Part shown: positions 8,650 through 18,028 of the stretch, in pieces
How positions within the stretch are numbered: position 1 is the first letter of the stretch
How the letters are laid out: each line of letters opens with the position of its first letter
From: Alphaproteobacteria bacterium
GTDB taxonomy: Bacteria > Pseudomonadota > Alphaproteobacteria > Reyranellales > Reyranellaceae
Length of the DNA stretch: 64,000 bases
Direction: 5' to 3'
Assembly: GCA_019635875.1 (NCBI GenBank)
Contig: JAHBYP010000003.1
Span: forward strand, 668,444-732,443
Made by a program: the position numbers and the translations under genes
Notes under the pieces: generated by a model
What the model was told of the DNA's origin: nothing
Databases searched by the model: none
Seen by the model: only the letters and a program-made list of their open reading frames with translations

Positions 8650-8772
8650 GTCGGCGCAATGCGCCGACGGCTTGCCGAGCCCAACGAACCGGGGCAGCGG
8701 CCGGGTCAAGGCCGTAGCCGCGCCAGCGGGCGCGCGAACGCGCGCGCCTTGACGCGGTCGCTGCTCCGGTTC
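8650..8772 (+). ncRNA. Structured right-end region of the IS110 element
   Basis: The 160 bp after the recombinase gene folds strongly on the plus strand. GTCGGCGC-AAT-GCGCCGAC (8650-8668) is a perfect hairpin. A 17-pair helix joins 8686-8702 to 8756-8772 with two G-U wobbles; inside it 8705-8712 pairs with 8746-8753 and a GC hairpin caps the structure. G-U pairs favour an RNA function on this strand. It may be a terminator, a protective 3' structure or a second guide-like RNA of the IS1111 type; no guide matches to the ends were found here. Confidence 0.45.
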
Positions 8773-8797
8773 ACTCAACCTCTCCACAATACAGTTG

Positions 8798-8846
8798 CTC
8801 ATCCGGCGCTTCGCGCCACCTTCTCCCCGCCTTCGCGGGGAGAAGG
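8798..8846. repeat. Family D palindromic repeat, right part
   Basis: The right part of the split palindrome, starting CTCATCCGGCGC and ending with the hairpin CCTTCTCCCC-GCCTTCGC-GGGGAGAAGG. It completes the repeat begun at 7385. Confidence 0.9.
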
Positions 8847-8852
8847 ATAAGC

Positions 8853-11800
8853 TCAATAGTCCCATTCCATCTTGATGCCGACGCGGCCGGTCGAGCGGCC
8901 GGACTTGTCGGCGCCGACATCGGCTTCGATCTTGGTGTTGCGCATGATGTCGATCTCGACCACGCCGCGGCTGGAGTCCGCCGTGGCACCCTGCTTGGCG
9001 CCAACGTAGATCCCCGGGGCGACGTAGCGGCCGGCTTCCAGCGTGATCGAGGCGGGATCCTCGTTCGCCGAATCGACCGCCAGACGATCGAGGCCCAGGC
9101 CGCCGCGGATGCGCGCCAGGAAGCCGCGCCCCTGCGAGACGCCGGTCAGCTCGGCCAGGGCCTGCGCCGCCGAGACCAGCTCGAAGGGACTGAGCTTTGA
9201 GCCGGACTTGCCGAACAGCAGCGTCGCCATCACCTCGTCCGGCGGCATCTCCGGCGACGAGCGCAGCTCGATCCTGGGCGCGCGGCTGGTGCCGGAGATC
9301 ACGATCTCGGCGGTGCCGCCGTTGATCGGCGCCGAGGCGACGAAGTCGAGCAGCGGCTCGATGGTTTCGAGGTCGATCAGGCTGACATTGCCGCGCGTGA
9401 ATCTCAGACGCTTGCCGGCCAGGTTGAAGTCGCCGCGCCGCAGGCTGAGATTGCCGACCACGCCGGGCTTCGAGGCGTCGCCCGAGACCTGGAAGCGCCC
9501 GCCCACCTCGGCGTCCAGCCCGCGGCCGCGCACGAACACCGCGCGCGGCGCGTCGATGGTCAGCGCCAGGTTGACCGCCGCGCCGCGCGGCGGCCCAGTC
9601 GGCACCGGCTTGCCGGCGCGCACCGGACGCGGCGGCGGTGGCTGCTTGATGGCGCCGGGCTTGTTGATCTCGCGCACCGGCAGGGTTGGATAGCTCGCCA
9701 CCTGGCTCGCGCCGATGGTGAGCTCGGCACGGTCGATGGTGACCGGCCCGCTGACCGTGAGGCCGTTGGTCGCCGCACCCGTCACGCGCAGGTTCGACGA
9801 GATCGTGGCGACCAGGTCGTCGCGATTGACCAGCGCGGCGCGGCGCGTGGTGACCTGAAGATCGACGGGGAAGCCACGCGCCGCGTCGAGCTGCACGGTG
9901 CCCGTGGCATTGATGTCGCCGCTGCCGCCGGTCGAGGCGACCAGGCGCTCGATCGCCAGCGCATTGCCGTTGAGCCGCAGGACGGCGTCGCCGCCCTGCA
10001 GGCGCAGACCCGCGACCGGCAGGGTGAGCGCGATGCCTCTCAGGGTGACATTGCCCTGCCCGGTGATCGAGTCGCCGGCAATCCTCAGGCTCACGTCGGG
10101 CGTCGCCGTGCCGCGCAGTCCCTGCACCGTCGAGCCGACCAGGGGCGCGAAGGGCCCGAGATCGAGCGTGCCGGCGATGGCGGCGTTGGTGGGTCCGCCC
10201 GCGAGCGACGCATCGCCCTTGATGGTCAGCCGACTTGCCGCGCCGGCCGCGACCTGTGTGTCGAACGTGGCACGATTGCCGGAGAGTGCCGCTGACCCGG
10301 TGACGTTCAGCGCCGGCAGCAGCTCGGTCATCGGCCGGCGCAGGCGCATGGCGGCAATGGTGAAGGTCGACTCGACCCGCGGCGCGGCCAACGCGCCCCG
10401 CACCCGCGCCTTGGCCTGCAGCGTGCCGACCATATCGACGCCGGGCGCGATCTTGCCGATCGCCACCAGCGGGAAGCCGGCGATCTCGATGCCCAAATCG
10501 CTCTGACCTGAATCCAGCGTGCCGGCGACATTGACGCGACCGTCGGCGATGCGAAGCGACGTCGGCTCGACCACGACCCGCGATCCCTCGATGCGCGCCT
10601 TCGATGCCCCGGCCAGGGCGATCGGCAGGTCCGCGAACCGGCCGGTGGCACGCGCCAGCTCGATGACGAATCCATCGGCGAACTCGCGCAGCTTCGCCGC
10701 GAGTTGCGCATTGGTGCGCGGTCCCCTGGCGTCCACCGTCACATCGAGCGCCGCGCGTTCACCGCCGACGGTCAGCGCCACCTGGCTCAGCTCGTCGATG
10801 CCGCGCAGGCCGGTGGCGCGCGCGCTGCCCTCGATGCCGGCGCGGCCCAGCGGATCGACGAGCGTGGCATCCACGTCCAGGGCCGCGGCCTCGAAGCCGC
10901 CGCCCTGCAGGCCCTTGCCGCGCACCACCGTCTTCACGCGACCGCCGGGCACCTCGTTGTCGGTGGTGACGTCCAACTCCACCGAGCCCGCGAGCTTCTG
11001 GCCGATGACGCGGCCGATCTCGGCAAGGTCGCCCAGCCTGGCGCGCGCGCTGCCCGTCGCGCTGCTGGCGGTGACCGTCAAATCCTTCGAGTCGATGGTC
11101 GAGCTGGCCCAGCGCGCGTCGATCGTCGGCACCGTCAGTGTGCCGTCGGCGGCGCGCGCGAAGCGGGCGTCGATACGCAAGGGCTGGTCGGCGAGATCGC
11201 CGCTGGCGTTGAGCGCCCCGGATACCGCCTCGCCTCGCACTTGCGCGTCCAGCGACAGCGCGAGGCGACCGGCACGCAGCGTCTCGTGCACAAGATCCAC
11301 CGCATCCGCCGACAGCTTCACCGCGATTCCGTCGGGGCGCATCGCGACCGTCGCCCTGGCATTGACCGCACCGGCGAACCGCCGATCGATCGCCGCCAGG
11401 CGTGCCGCCGCCAGCGACGCCTCGATATCGCCGTCCTGGCCGCGCCCCTGGCCGGACATCTCGAAGGCCAGCGCGTCGCTTTCGATGCGCAAGGCGCGCA
11501 AGGTCCAGCGCTGATCCGGCTGCGCCGTTGCCGCGCCGCTCAGCCGGATATCCGGCGTGGTCACGCCGGTGGGCACGCCCTCGACGGACAGGTTCTGCAG
11601 GATGCCCCGCCACTCCACGCCGGCCTGCCCCTGCGCCATGCGCACCGTCACGTCGACGGTGCCACGACCGGTGATTGGCCGGCCGGCGAGCGTCGAGATC
11701 GTCGCGGCGTCGGCGATGGCGAGCCTCGCCCTGGCCTCGCCGCTGCGGCTGGCGGGTTGGTAGGCTCCAGCGCCCTTGAGCGAGGCGAACGCCGAGGCCA

Positions 11801-13169
11801 GCTCCGCCGCGTCGACGACGATCCGTCCATCGGGCTGCAGCGCGGTCTTGGCGCTGAAGTCGACCCGGGTCGGCGGCATGCCGCGGCCATCGACCGTGGG
11901 TGCCGTGACGTCGAGGGCATGGCCGCTCAGCGTCATGGTGGCCTGCATGCGGGCGCCGATGTCGCGCGCCTCGGCATCGATGGTGACATCCGCGTCGCGC
12001 GCCGAGGCGCCGTCCGGCCCGTTGATCTCGGCGGCGCGAATGCGCGCGTTGAGGCGCGGCTTCGCGGTCGTGCCGGAGAGGCGCAGATCGAGGCCAAGAT
12101 CGCGCCAGGTCGTGCCAGCCAGCAAGTCACGCAAGCCGCCCGCCTCGGCGGCGGCCAGCGTGATTTCGCCGTCGATCCTGCGGTCCTTCAGCCCGTACTT
12201 GCCCGTCGCGCGCAACCGGATCGGTGCGGCAACGGCCGTGAGCTCGCGCACGTCGAGCAGCGCATCGCTGATCGTCGCCTGCCCGTCGATCCGCAGCGGT
12301 TGGCGCACGATGCGCGCCAGCGGCCCGTCGGGCAGGCCGGGCGCGGCGGCCTCGAGCTTCAACGCAATCGCCGTCACATCGCCCTGTGGCCGCCAGACCA
12401 GCGAGCCCCGCGCAGACATCGCATCGCCGCCCTCGAAGGTCAGCTCGGCGTTGCCCTGCCGCTCGTCGCCGTTGGCCACCAATCGCGCCGAGACTTCCTT
12501 GAGGTCGGGACGGCCGACCAGGCTGGCGATCAGGCCCGACTCGCCTTCCTGCAGCGACACGCTGGCGGCGACGACGCGTCTGAAGATGTCATAGCGACCG
12601 TCGATCGACAGCCGCCCCTCGCGGCCGTCGGTGCGTTCCAGCAGCAGCCTGACGTCGCTCTGGCCGGTGTCGGCGGCGACCGAGGCATTGCCCGCCAGCT
12701 TCCAGCGCGAATCCATCGGCGCGGCGGGCGCGCGGACATGGATCTCGTCGACCGCAAGCGCCTTGAGATCAACACCTATCGGCAGGCTGAAGCCGCCGCC
12801 CGACGATGGCGGCGCCGGCTCGCCCGGCGCGTCGGGCTGGCGCATCATCTCGACGCGCCGGGCCGCCAGGCGGTCGATGCGCAGCCGGTCGCTGAACAGC
12901 GAGGTGAAGGCCCAGTCGACATGCGCCTGGTCGATCCGCAGCCACACGCCGCGGCGGTCGGCGAGCTCGATACGATCGATGGTGAGGTTCGTCGGGAAAT
13001 AGCCGTGCGAGCCGCTGATCGCGACCCGCATGTCGGGTGACGACGCCATCGACGCGACGGCGCCCATCAGCCAGCGCTGGCCCAGCCGCGTCTGCAGTCC
13101 AGCGAACACAACGACCGCGACCGACACCAGGCCGATCGCTGTGAGAGCGATGGCCCGCCGCACGCGCAT
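8853..13169 (-). CDS. tamB: Translocation and assembly module protein TamB
   Basis: A 1,438-residue protein with one N-terminal membrane anchor (about residues 8-27), a very long beta-rich periplasmic body of repeating strands, and the conserved TamB C-terminal domain from about residue 1100. The ending shows the diagnostic RSSPEMPPDEVMATLLFGKS block and a final strand KIEADVGADKSGRSTGRVG. TamB spans the periplasm from the inner membrane to TamA and supports outer-membrane protein insertion and phospholipid transport. Its ATG overlaps the tamA stop (ATGA), so the pair is translationally coupled in the usual tamA-tamB order. Length is in the normal range for alphaproteobacteria. Confidence 0.95.
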   Translation of the reverse strand: MRVRRAIALTAIGLVSVAVVVFAGLQTRLGQRWLMGAVASMASSPDMRVAISGSHGYFPTNLTIDRIELADRRGVWLRIDQAHVDWAFTSLFSDRLRIDRLAARRVEMMRQPDAPGEPAPPSSGGGFSLPIGVDLKALAVDEIHVRAPAAPMDSRWKLAGNASVAADTGQSDVRLLLERTDGREGRLSIDGRYDIFRRVVAASVSLQEGESGLIASLVGRPDLKEVSARLVANGDERQGNAELTFEGGDAMSARGSLVWRPQGDVTAIALKLEAAAPGLPDGPLARIVRQPLRIDGQATISDALLDVRELTAVAAPIRLRATGKYGLKDRRIDGEITLAAAEAGGLRDLLAGTTWRDLGLDLRLSGTTAKPRLNARIRAAEINGPDGASARDADVTIDAEARDIGARMQATMTLSGHALDVTAPTVDGRGMPPTRVDFSAKTALQPDGRIVVDAAELASAFASLKGAGAYQPASRSGEARARLAIADAATISTLAGRPITGRGTVDVTVRMAQGQAGVEWRGILQNLSVEGVPTGVTTPDIRLSGAATAQPDQRWTLRALRIESDALAFEMSGQGRGQDGDIEASLAAARLAAIDRRFAGAVNARATVAMRPDGIAVKLSADAVDLVHETLRAGRLALSLDAQVRGEAVSGALNASGDLADQPLRIDARFARAADGTLTVPTIDARWASSTIDSKDLTVTASSATGSARARLGDLAEIGRVIGQKLAGSVELDVTTDNEVPGGRVKTVVRGKGLQGGGFEAAALDVDATLVDPLGRAGIEGSARATGLRGIDELSQVALTVGGERAALDVTVDARGPRTNAQLAAKLREFADGFVIELARATGRFADLPIALAGASKARIEGSRVVVEPTSLRIADGRVNVAGTLDSGQSDLGIEIAGFPLVAIGKIAPGVDMVGTLQAKARVRGALAAPRVESTFTIAAMRLRRPMTELLPALNVTGSAALSGNRATFDTQVAAGAASRLTIKGDASLAGGPTNAAIAGTLDLGPFAPLVGSTVQGLRGTATPDVSLRIAGDSITGQGNVTLRGIALTLPVAGLRLQGGDAVLRLNGNALAIERLVASTGGSGDINATGTVQLDAARGFPVDLQVTTRRAALVNRDDLVATISSNLRVTGAATNGLTVSGPVTIDRAELTIGASQVASYPTLPVREINKPGAIKQPPPPRPVRAGKPVPTGPPRGAAVNLALTIDAPRAVFVRGRGLDAEVGGRFQVSGDASKPGVVGNLSLRRGDFNLAGKRLRFTRGNVSLIDLETIEPLLDFVASAPINGGTAEIVISGTSRAPRIELRSSPEMPPDEVMATLLFGKSGSKLSPFELVSAAQALAELTGVSQGRGFLARIRGGLGLDRLAVDSANEDPASITLEAGRYVAPGIYVGAKQGATADSSRGVVEIDIMRNTKIEADVGADKSGRSTGRVGIKMEWDY

Positions 13170-15019
13170 CAGAAGGCCTGCCCCAGACTGATGTAGAGAC
13201 CGAAGCGGTCGTCGCCGGCGCGTCGGTTGATCGGGAAGCCGACATCGACGCGGATCGGCCCGAAATCGGTGTAGTAGCGGCCGCCGATGCCGGCGCCGAT
13301 GCGCGGCGTGATCGAGAAGTCGGGGAGCTTGCCGGGATAGGCGCTGCCGACATCGATGAAGGCGACCACGCCGAACGATTCACCGATGCGCTGGCGCAGC
13401 TCGAGACTGCCTTCGATGATGCTGGCCCCGCCGATCGGCGTGAAGACGGCATTGCGCGGGCCGGCGGTCTGGTAGGCGAAGCCGCGCACCGAGCCGCCTC
13501 CGCCGGCGTAGAACAGCTTGTCCGGCGGCACCGCATCGGTGCGCACGCCGGGGATCGAGCCGATCGAGGCGCGGGCGGCCAGCACCGTGCGACCGCCGCC
13601 CAGCACATCGAGGTAGCCGCTGCCGGTCAGGCGCATGATGGTGAAGGGTTTGCCGAGCTCGCCGACATCGAGATAGGGCGTGACCTTGGCGTTGACCTTC
13701 CAGCCCTTGGTCGGCTCCAGCTCGCTGTCCGTCCGATCCCAGGTGACGCCCAGCGGGATGCCGAGCAGCTGGTAGTTCCGCGTCACGCCGAAGCGTTCAA
13801 TGACCGAGTATTCGAGATTGAATCCGGCGGTGACGCGCCATTCCTGGGAAATGCGGCGATCGAGACCGCCCTGGATCTCGGTGGCGCGCCGCCGGTAGGC
13901 GTCGAGGATCTCGCGCAGCACCTCGACCTTGGCGGTCGCATCCTGGCCGGCGACCCACCAGTCGGGCTTCAGGAAGGCGGCCGACACGGCGAAGCCGGTG
14001 TTGCGGAAGCTGCGGCTGTTCAGCCCGCCACGGCCGATATTGTTGATCTCGGCCGACAGCCGCACGCTCTCGGCCTGGCCGAACAGGTTGCGGTGCATCC
14101 AGAAGCCGTTCACGGCGAAGCCACGCTGCGTCTCGTACCCGACGCCGAAGCCGATGGTGCGCGGCGGCCGATCCTGCAGGTCCACGGCCAAGGGCAGCTC
14201 GCCATCGGGATTGAGCTCGGGTGCCGCCTTCACCCGCACGGCACTGAACACCCCCAGCGCGCCCAGCCGGTCGCGCAGCTTCTTGACCTTGTCCGGATCG
14301 TAGGGCTCGCCCTGCTTGAACGGCACGCGCCGCTGCAGGAACACCATGTCGATGCTTTCCGAGCCGGCGAAACTCACCGGCCCCATCTTCGCCTTCGGGC
14401 CAGCGTCGAAGACATAGGTGACATCGACCTTCTGCGTGGCATGGTCGACCACCACCTCGCGCTCGCCGGCGACGGCCAGGGCGTGGCCACGCTTGCGCAG
14501 CTGCACCAGGATATCCTCCTCGGTGCCGAGGATCTGCGCCGCATCGGCCGCATCGCCGGGCGCCAGCCGCAGCGATTTGCGCTCGATATCCTGCGCGCCC
14601 TGGATGTCGATCTTGGCCATACGGAACACCGGTCCAGTCTCGACGCGAAACGCCACCGACAGCTTCTGATCCGGAGGTAACGCCTCAAGCGTGTCGAGCG
14701 TTGCCGGGTCCTCGACCGAACGGCCGGCGATCGTCGCGGTGATGGACGCGCCGTAGTAGCCCTTCGAGCGCAGCGCCAGGGTCACGCGCCGCAGATGCGT
14801 GCGGGCTCGCTGCAGCGCGCCGGCGCCGTCGACGGCTCCCTGCCCCTTCTCGGCCTCCTCGATCAGCTCCCTGAGCTCCTTGCCCATCGACTCGTCGCCC
14901 GTCACGTTGACGGCGACATCGAGCGTGTGAGCCAGGGTCGGCCGGCCAAGCCCGAGGGCGAACAGAAGGAACAATCCGGCGAGACGGGGGACATGAGAGC
15001 ACGGCCAGACTCGTCTCAT
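13169..15019 (-). CDS. tamA: Outer membrane assembly factor TamA (BamA/Omp85 family)
   Basis: A 616-residue outer-membrane protein. Residues 1-30 form a signal peptide (GLGRPTLA-H). POTRA-type domains follow, with a PVRMAKIDIQGA-like second POTRA start near residue 130 and PVSFAGSESIDMVFLQRRVPF near 210. The rest is the 16-strand Omp85 barrel; the loop 6 signature GSVRGFAYQ is present near residue 510, and the last residue is Phe (GLYISLGQAF), the outer-membrane sorting signal. It partners TamB. AGGGAG lies 6 bp before the ATG. Confidence 0.95.
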   Translation of the reverse strand: MRRVWPCSHVPRLAGLFLLFALGLGRPTLAHTLDVAVNVTGDESMGKELRELIEEAEKGQGAVDGAGALQRARTHLRRVTLALRSKGYYGASITATIAGRSVEDPATLDTLEALPPDQKLSVAFRVETGPVFRMAKIDIQGAQDIERKSLRLAPGDAADAAQILGTEEDILVQLRKRGHALAVAGEREVVVDHATQKVDVTYVFDAGPKAKMGPVSFAGSESIDMVFLQRRVPFKQGEPYDPDKVKKLRDRLGALGVFSAVRVKAAPELNPDGELPLAVDLQDRPPRTIGFGVGYETQRGFAVNGFWMHRNLFGQAESVRLSAEINNIGRGGLNSRSFRNTGFAVSAAFLKPDWWVAGQDATAKVEVLREILDAYRRRATEIQGGLDRRISQEWRVTAGFNLEYSVIERFGVTRNYQLLGIPLGVTWDRTDSELEPTKGWKVNAKVTPYLDVGELGKPFTIMRLTGSGYLDVLGGGRTVLAARASIGSIPGVRTDAVPPDKLFYAGGGGSVRGFAYQTAGPRNAVFTPIGGASIIEGSLELRQRIGESFGVVAFIDVGSAYPGKLPDFSITPRIGAGIGGRYYTDFGPIRVDVGFPINRRAGDDRFGLYISLGQAF

Positions 15020-15151
15020 GGTCGCTCCCTGTTCAGGTGCGGGATGCGGCCAAGGCGGACACCCCTCTGCGCCCGCAGCCTAGCGCCGCGGACCCCTCCC
15101 TCGTACAGAAATGTGCCGCCCCGGGCGAGGCCAATGCGGCGATCGCGCTCT

Positions 15152-15550
15152 TCAGCCGGATGACTGGCGCGAACGCCGCGCGATCACGTGGGCAATGACG
15201 GCCGCGGTCGGTCCGATCAGCGTGACCGGCAGGGCGAGTATCGCCAGCGCCAGGCCCATGCACTTCCAGCCCCGTGCGTAGCCCAGCAGGCATTCATACT
15301 CGGACAGGATGTATCCCAGGACCACAATCAGCACCGGATTGAACAGCCAGGCCGCCAGCCACAGCTTCCAGCCCGGCGCCGCGAGACCCGGCCACCGCCG
15401 ACAGATCGATCCGCCGATGGCCGCGCCGACGCCACCGACCAGCGTCCCGAGAACGACGACGCCGATGTCCCGGTGTCCCATGAACAGCAGCAATGGCACG
15501 AAGCACGCCAACGCCGTCGTGGCGACATAGGTGGTGTCGAATGCGCGCAT
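15152..15550 (-). CDS. Small multi-pass membrane protein of unknown function
   Basis: A 132-residue protein with about four hydrophobic segments: residues 8-25, 28-48, 62-82 and 98-122. The loop between the second and third is basic (CRRWPGLAAPGWK), and the C-terminus is Arg/Ser rich. No known family is recognised. It begins only 2 bp after the stop of the GST gene on the same strand and so is the third gene of the VOC-GST-membrane protein unit. The tight spacing is the main reason to accept it as real. Confidence 0.6.
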   Translation of the reverse strand: MRAFDTTYVATTALACFVPLLLFMGHRDIGVVVLGTLVGGVGAAIGGSICRRWPGLAAPGWKLWLAAWLFNPVLIVVLGYILSEYECLLGYARGWKCMGLALAILALPVTLIGPTAAVIAHVIARRSRQSSG

Positions 15551-15552
15551 GC

Positions 15553-16290
15553 TCAGATCGGCATGACGCCGCGGCGCGGCGTCGCCGCGCCGTACGATTG
15601 CGCGCTCAGCGGCGCGCCGACGGCCGCCAGGGCGTCGCGATGCTCGGCGATGGGACGGCGCGCGGTAGCGTTCTCCAAGGCCGCCAGCTTCTCGAAAGCC
15701 GGCAGCGCCAGGGTGCGCGCCATCCAGCCCGCCGTGCGCGGCCAGCGCGTCGCGTCGATCTGGAAGCGCGACAGGTGGCCGTTGCGGATGAAGCAGGCCG
15801 GTGCGATGTCGGCCAGCGTCGGCGCGCCGAAGCGGAACCCCTCGGCCGGGGCCTCGGCCTCGAGATAGTCGAGCACCGTGGGCACGTCCTCGGCCAGGAG
15901 CCGCGCCACCTGCTCGGCGTCGCGCTTGTCGCCCCAGATCGCCGGACCGACGGCGACGCGGTAGAACAGCCGCCAGATGAAGACATCGCCCATGCGCGTG
16001 TCGGCGAACTCCTCGAGCCAGCGCGCCCGCGCGCGGTCGCGGATGTCGGCGGGCAGAAGCGGCGGCGACGGCTTGAGGTCGTCGAGGTACTGGCAGATCA
16101 CCGAGGAGTCGGTCAGCACCAGGTCGCCGTCGATCAGCACCGGAATGCGGCGCAGCGGGCTGAGCTTCGAGAAGCGATCGTCGCCGTAGAACGGCACGAT
16201 CGGGTCGATCTCGTAGGCGATGCCCTTGAGCTCGAGACACACCAGCGCCTTGCGCACATAGGGCGAGAGATAGTTGCCGACGATCAGCAC
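15553..16290 (-). CDS. Glutathione S-transferase family protein
   Basis: A protein of 245 residues if the GTG at 16290 is used. The N-terminal thioredoxin-like domain reads VLIVGNYLSPYVRKALVCLE; the cis-Pro loop is RRIPVLIDGD, and the glutathione gamma-glutamyl contact is TDSSVICQYLDD. The alpha-helical C-terminal domain carries the N-capping motif PTLADIAPACFIRNG. The GTG is chosen because the fold starts exactly there and lies 4 bp after the upstream VOC stop; an ATG farther upstream (16380) lies inside that gene in another frame. It may conjugate or isomerise a hydrophobic intermediate; the neighbouring VOC protein suggests a shared detoxification or ring-cleavage route. Confidence 0.82.
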   Translation of the reverse strand: MLIVGNYLSPYVRKALVCLELKGIAYEIDPIVPFYGDDRFSKLSPLRRIPVLIDGDLVLTDSSVICQYLDDLKPSPPLLPADIRDRARARWLEEFADTRMGDVFIWRLFYRVAVGPAIWGDKRDAEQVARLLAEDVPTVLDYLEAEAPAEGFRFGAPTLADIAPACFIRNGHLSRFQIDATRWPRTAGWMARTLALPAFEKLAALENATARRPIAEHRDALAAVGAPLSAQSYGAATPRRGVMPI

Positions 16291-16294
16291 GGCA

Positions 16295-17056
16295 TCACAC
16301 GAGGTTGATGCGGCAGCCGCAGACCTCGACCTGCGAATCGCCCAGCCGCTTGCCGCGCTTGTCCGCGGCCGCCAGGGCACGCGCCTTGTCGGCCGCCTTC
16401 ACGTCGTAGGCCGAGACGCCGGGGCCGCGGCCATCGGTGGCGGCGACGAAGCGGATCTCGCCGCCGTCGATGGCGATGACGGATGCCTCGCCGCGCCGGT
16501 TCACCGGCCGGTCGAGAATGCGCGACCAGGTCGCCGCCGCGCCGGCCGGGTCGACATGCTGGATCTCGACGCCGGCCAGACCCTTGGTCACGTCGCTGCG
16601 ATCGTGCTTGGTCCAGCCGTTGCTGGCCGGCGGCCAGAACTTCGCCGCGTCGGCGCCGGCCGGCGGCTGCACCGAGTCGATCGACAGCAGCACCCCCGAG
16701 GTGTCGCTTGGATGGAAATGGGTGTAGCGATACTCGGGCAGGTTCTTCTGCTCGACCGCGCGCACGCCCATCGCCGTGATGCGCTCGCGATACGGGATCG
16801 CGTCGGGCACCTGGAGGATCACCATGTAGCCGCCATCGCCGTTGCGCCGGTCGAGGTAGCGGCCGGCCGAGGTGCCGTCGCGCGTCGGCGCGACGATCTC
16901 GAGGAAATCGTCGCCGGTGGGACAGACGACATTGGCGAGACCCCATTTGGCCACGCTGGTGTCGCGATAGGCGACCTCGATGCCGAGGATGTCGCACAGC
17001 TCGGCCGCGCTCTTCTCCAGATCGCGCGCCACGAACACGCCCTGACGAAAGCGCAT
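16295..17056 (-). CDS. VOC (glyoxalase/dioxygenase superfamily) protein
   Basis: A 253-residue protein with two betaalphabetabetabeta modules. The first starts GVFVARDLEKSAAELCDILG, the second GVEIQHVDPAGAAATWSRIL at about residue 155. Such two-module proteins include glyoxalase-like lyases and extradiol dioxygenases. Potential metal ligands are His in YTHFHPSDTSG, His in EIQHVDP and Glu in GGEIRFV. Function is not assignable further. ATG 17056 has GGAGGG 6 bp upstream; the in-frame GTG at 17068 overlaps that site and is rejected. Confidence 0.78.
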   Translation of the reverse strand: MRFRQGVFVARDLEKSAAELCDILGIEVAYRDTSVAKWGLANVVCPTGDDFLEIVAPTRDGTSAGRYLDRRNGDGGYMVILQVPDAIPYRERITAMGVRAVEQKNLPEYRYTHFHPSDTSGVLLSIDSVQPPAGADAAKFWPPASNGWTKHDRSDVTKGLAGVEIQHVDPAGAAATWSRILDRPVNRRGEASVIAIDGGEIRFVAATDGRGPGVSAYDVKAADKARALAAADKRGKRLGDSQVEVCGCRINLV

Positions 17057-17077
17057 CGTTCCCTCCACTGGTTGCGG

Positions 17078-17869
17078 TCAGCGTCCCTTGAACACCGGCT
17101 TGCGCTTCTCGACGAAGGCGCGCGCCGCCTCCTTGTGGTCCTCGGTGTCGCGCGCCCGGGTCAGCCGCCAGGCTTCGCCGTCGAGCGCCTCGATCAGGGT
17201 GCCCTCCTCGGCGATCTTCATGTTGCCCTTCATCAGCGCATGGGCGACGCGCGGTCCCGCCGCCAGCCTCTTGCAGAAGGCCATGGTCTCGGCCTCGAGC
17301 CCGGCGTCGTCGACGACGCGGTTGGCCAGGCCCAGCGCCTCGATCTGCCCGCTGTCGAGGATGTCGGCGGTGAAATAGAGCTCGCGCGCCTTGGCGGTGC
17401 CGATCAGGCGGTGCAGGAAGAAATGGCCGCCGAAATCGCCCGAGAAGCCGACCTTCGCAAAGGCAGTGGTCATGCGCGCCGAGCGGCCGACATAGCGCAT
17501 GTCGCAGGCCAGCGCGATCGACAGGCCGGCGCCCGCCGCCACGCCGTTGACCATGGCGACGGTGGGCAGCGGCATCTCATGCAGCAGGCGCGAGACCTCC
17601 ATGCGGCTGCGCAAATCGTTGACCTTGGCCTCGAAGGTGCCGAGGTTCTTGGTGCCGCTGGCCATCGCCTTGACGTCGCCGCCGCTGCAGAAGGCGCGCG
17701 GGCCGGCGCCGGTGACCAGCACGCAGCCGACATCGTCGTTGTCGACGGCGTTGCGCAGCGACTCCAGCATGAGCGCGGTCATCTGCGAGGTCAGCGCATT
17801 CATCGCGTCGGGCCGGTTCATGGTCATGACGAGGACGCCGTCCTCGATGCGCGTGAGAAGATCGCTCAT
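17078..17869 (-). CDS. Enoyl-CoA hydratase/isomerase family protein (paralogue 1)
   Basis: A 263-residue crotonase-fold protein. The oxyanion-hole segments are AFCSGGDVKAM near residue 60 and NGVAAGAGLSIALACDMR near residue 107. The position of the second catalytic Glu of true hydratases is occupied by SGDFGGHFFLHRLIG, so the activity may be isomerase or hydrolase-like rather than hydration. It ends EARAFVEKRKPVFKGR-like, typical of the family. It is a clear tandem paralogue of the gene at 18029, from which a family A repeat separates it. AAGGA lies upstream of the ATG. Confidence 0.88.
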   Translation of the reverse strand: MSDLLTRIEDGVLVMTMNRPDAMNALTSQMTALMLESLRNAVDNDDVGCVLVTGAGPRAFCSGGDVKAMASGTKNLGTFEAKVNDLRSRMEVSRLLHEMPLPTVAMVNGVAAGAGLSIALACDMRYVGRSARMTTAFAKVGFSGDFGGHFFLHRLIGTAKARELYFTADILDSGQIEALGLANRVVDDAGLEAETMAFCKRLAAGPRVAHALMKGNMKIAEEGTLIEALDGEAWRLTRARDTEDHKEAARAFVEKRKPVFKGR

Positions 17870-17893
17870 GTGTTGTCCTTGTGGAGCTTTCTA

Positions 17894-18019
17894 CCTTCCC
17901 CCGGAGGGGGAAGGTGGCAGCGCGTAGCGCTGACGGAAGGGGGATGCCTCAGCACGCTCCGAGTTCGTCTTCGACATCCCCCATCCGCCCTTCGGGCACC
18001 TTCCCCCTCCGGGGGAAGG
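17894..18019. repeat. Family A palindromic repeat, copy 2
   Basis: A 126-bp copy with both terminal hairpins intact, lying in the gap between the two tandem enoyl-CoA hydratase paralogues, 9 bp after the stop of the upstream one. Confidence 0.95.
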
Positions 18020-18028
18020 GAACGATGC

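Larger units (their letters stand above)
7492..8797 (+). mobile_element. IS110-family insertion sequence with bridge RNA
   Basis: A 1,306-bp element bounded by CT dinucleotides (7492-7493 on the left, 8798-8799 on the right). Removing one CT and the sequence between restores a perfect 13-bp arm of the host palindrome. There are no terminal inverted repeats and no longer target duplication, as expected for IS110 elements, which recombine at a 2-bp core. The left noncoding end is 187 bp and the right 160 bp; between them lies one DEDD recombinase gene. The ends, recombinase and guide RNA all look intact, so it may be active. Confidence 0.88.

Noticed and set aside
10704..13040. 778-codon plus-strand frame opposite tamB
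   Set aside because: Its translation is Arg/His/Gln-rich with no domain; tamB on the other strand has full family features.
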